A program made the position numbers and the translations under genes. A DNA stretch of 64,000 nucleotides. Origin: Streptomyces spinosus. GTDB taxonomy: Bacteria; Actinomycetota; Actinomycetes; Streptomycetales; Streptomycetaceae. Below are positions 61,729-64,000 of the stretch, one piece after another (position 1 is the stretch's first letter; every line of letters begins with the position of its first letter). Where the stretch lies: NCBI RefSeq assembly GCF_020400655.1, contig NZ_JAINRC010000001.1, forward strand, positions 558,001-622,000. The letters are read 5' to 3'. The notes beneath the pieces were generated by a model. The model did not search any database and had not been told where the DNA came from. It saw only the letters and a list, made by a program, of their open reading frames with translations.

Positions 61729-62085
61729 GTGGAGCCGGACCTGTACGCGGTGCTCGGTGTGGCGCCCTCCGCCACGGCCGAGGTGATCACCTCCGCCTTC
61801 CGCCGCAGGGCGTGGGAACTACGGCCGGACACCCGGGTGGACGCGGTCACCGCGGCCCGGTTCGCCGAGGTGCGTACGGCGTACGAGACGCTCCGGGACC
61901 CGGTACGGCGCGCGGCCTACGACCAGTACGGGCGGTCGTCCCGGCGGCGGCACCGCGCCCCGTCAGGCGCCGCCGCGACGAGCCCGCTGTCCCGCCTGCG
62001 GCACCTCCTGGTGCCGGGCGCCACGGCTCCCGAGCCGCCGCTGCGCGCCGGGCCGGTGCACTGGGAACCCGGTGAGCGGCCGTAG
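61729..62085 (+). CDS. J-domain protein with RPD in place of HPD
   Basis: A 118-residue co-chaperone-like protein: an N-terminal J-domain ([58 protein letters not shown]) and a 45-residue basic tail, without the Gly/Phe, zinc-finger or C-terminal domains of DnaJ. The invariant HPD tripeptide that triggers DnaK ATPase reads R32-P33-D34. GTG at 61729 is chosen because AGGAGGTGA (61712-61720), a perfect anti-16S match, lies 8 bases upstream; GTG 61717 sits inside that site. dnaK follows 35 bases later, in one operon. Confidence 0.83.
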   Translation: MEPDLYAVLGVAPSATAEVITSAFRRRAWELRPDTRVDAVTAARFAEVRTAYETLRDPVRRAAYDQYGRSSRRRHRAPSGAAATSPLSRLRHLLVPGATAPEPPLRAGPVHWEPGERP

Positions 62086-62120
62086 GGCACACGGGCCGAC
62101 GAGGAAGAGGGAGCACGCAG

Positions 62121-64000
<1,880 letters not shown>

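Overview
The window is a high-GC (above 70 percent) actinobacterial chromosome segment that looks like a core-chromosome piece of a Streptomyces. The reasons are the strong third-position GC bias, the many GTG starts, the Streptomyces developmental gene whiI with a sigma-WhiG type promoter, and a gene order (ngcEFG, a rok7B7-like regulator, xylFGH, dxs, an amino acid permease, fadBA, rnd, whiI, DUF3000, hemE, hemY/hemQ, an MNIO locus, murC) that I recognise from the S. coelicolor SCO6005-SCO6060 region. Species cannot be decided from this window. I saw no tRNA, rRNA, CRISPR array, transposase or integrase.

Layout. 1-4 kb: murC (cut by the left edge), a small conserved protein, a RibD-C type reductase and a ZapE-like ATPase. 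4-8.6 kb: a secreted protein, beta-carbonic anhydrase translationally coupled to a SulP anion transporter, an SPFH protein and a PPK2 kinase. 8.6-9.6 kb: a repeat-filled tract. 9.6-14.9 kb: a FAD/Rieske oxidoreductase, a CE4 lipoprotein, a small zinc-ribbon protein, a small peptide plus ABC exporter, and a PTH2-like hydrolase. 15-18.3 kb: a multinuclear iron oxidase (DUF692/MNIO) fused to a partner-like domain, a DUF4142 protein and a TIGR04222 membrane protein, which looks like a RiPP-type maturation locus without an obvious substrate. 18.5-30.5 kb: a secreted peptidase, late heme genes (hemQ, hemY, hemE), a DUF4349 lipoprotein, a pyridine nucleotide-disulfide oxidoreductase, a rhomboid protease, DUF3000, whiI and rnd. 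30.8-34.2 kb: fadA-fadB beta-oxidation pair. 34-41.5 kb: small hypotheticals, an NYN-like protein, a membrane glycosyltransferase, an APC permease and dxs. 41.6-49.9 kb: two sugar ABC systems, xylFGH and ngcEFG, flanking the ROK regulator. 50-61 kb: accessory-looking block of two GH92 alpha-mannosidase genes with a large STAND NTPase between them. 61.6-64 kb: a J-domain protein and a DnaK, cut by the right edge.

How it fits together. The right half is a carbohydrate island. The chitobiose/GlcNAc importer has a DasR-like operator over its promoter. The xylose importer and pleiotropic ROK regulator lie beside it. Both GH92 genes carry the same GACAwCGwTGTC palindrome, which suggests one shared (LacI-like) regulator encoded elsewhere. 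The DnaJ-DnaK pair has a HAIR-type HspR operator on a near-consensus promoter. The gene most likely to belong to an undescribed system is the 1075-residue protein at 54242-57469: nuclease-like N-terminus, NB-ARC/STAND ATPase and TPR sensor, the architecture of Avs-like antiphage proteins. Many genes have a TANNNT -10 box 6-8 bases before the start codon and no Shine-Dalgarno sequence, so leaderless expression is probably common here.
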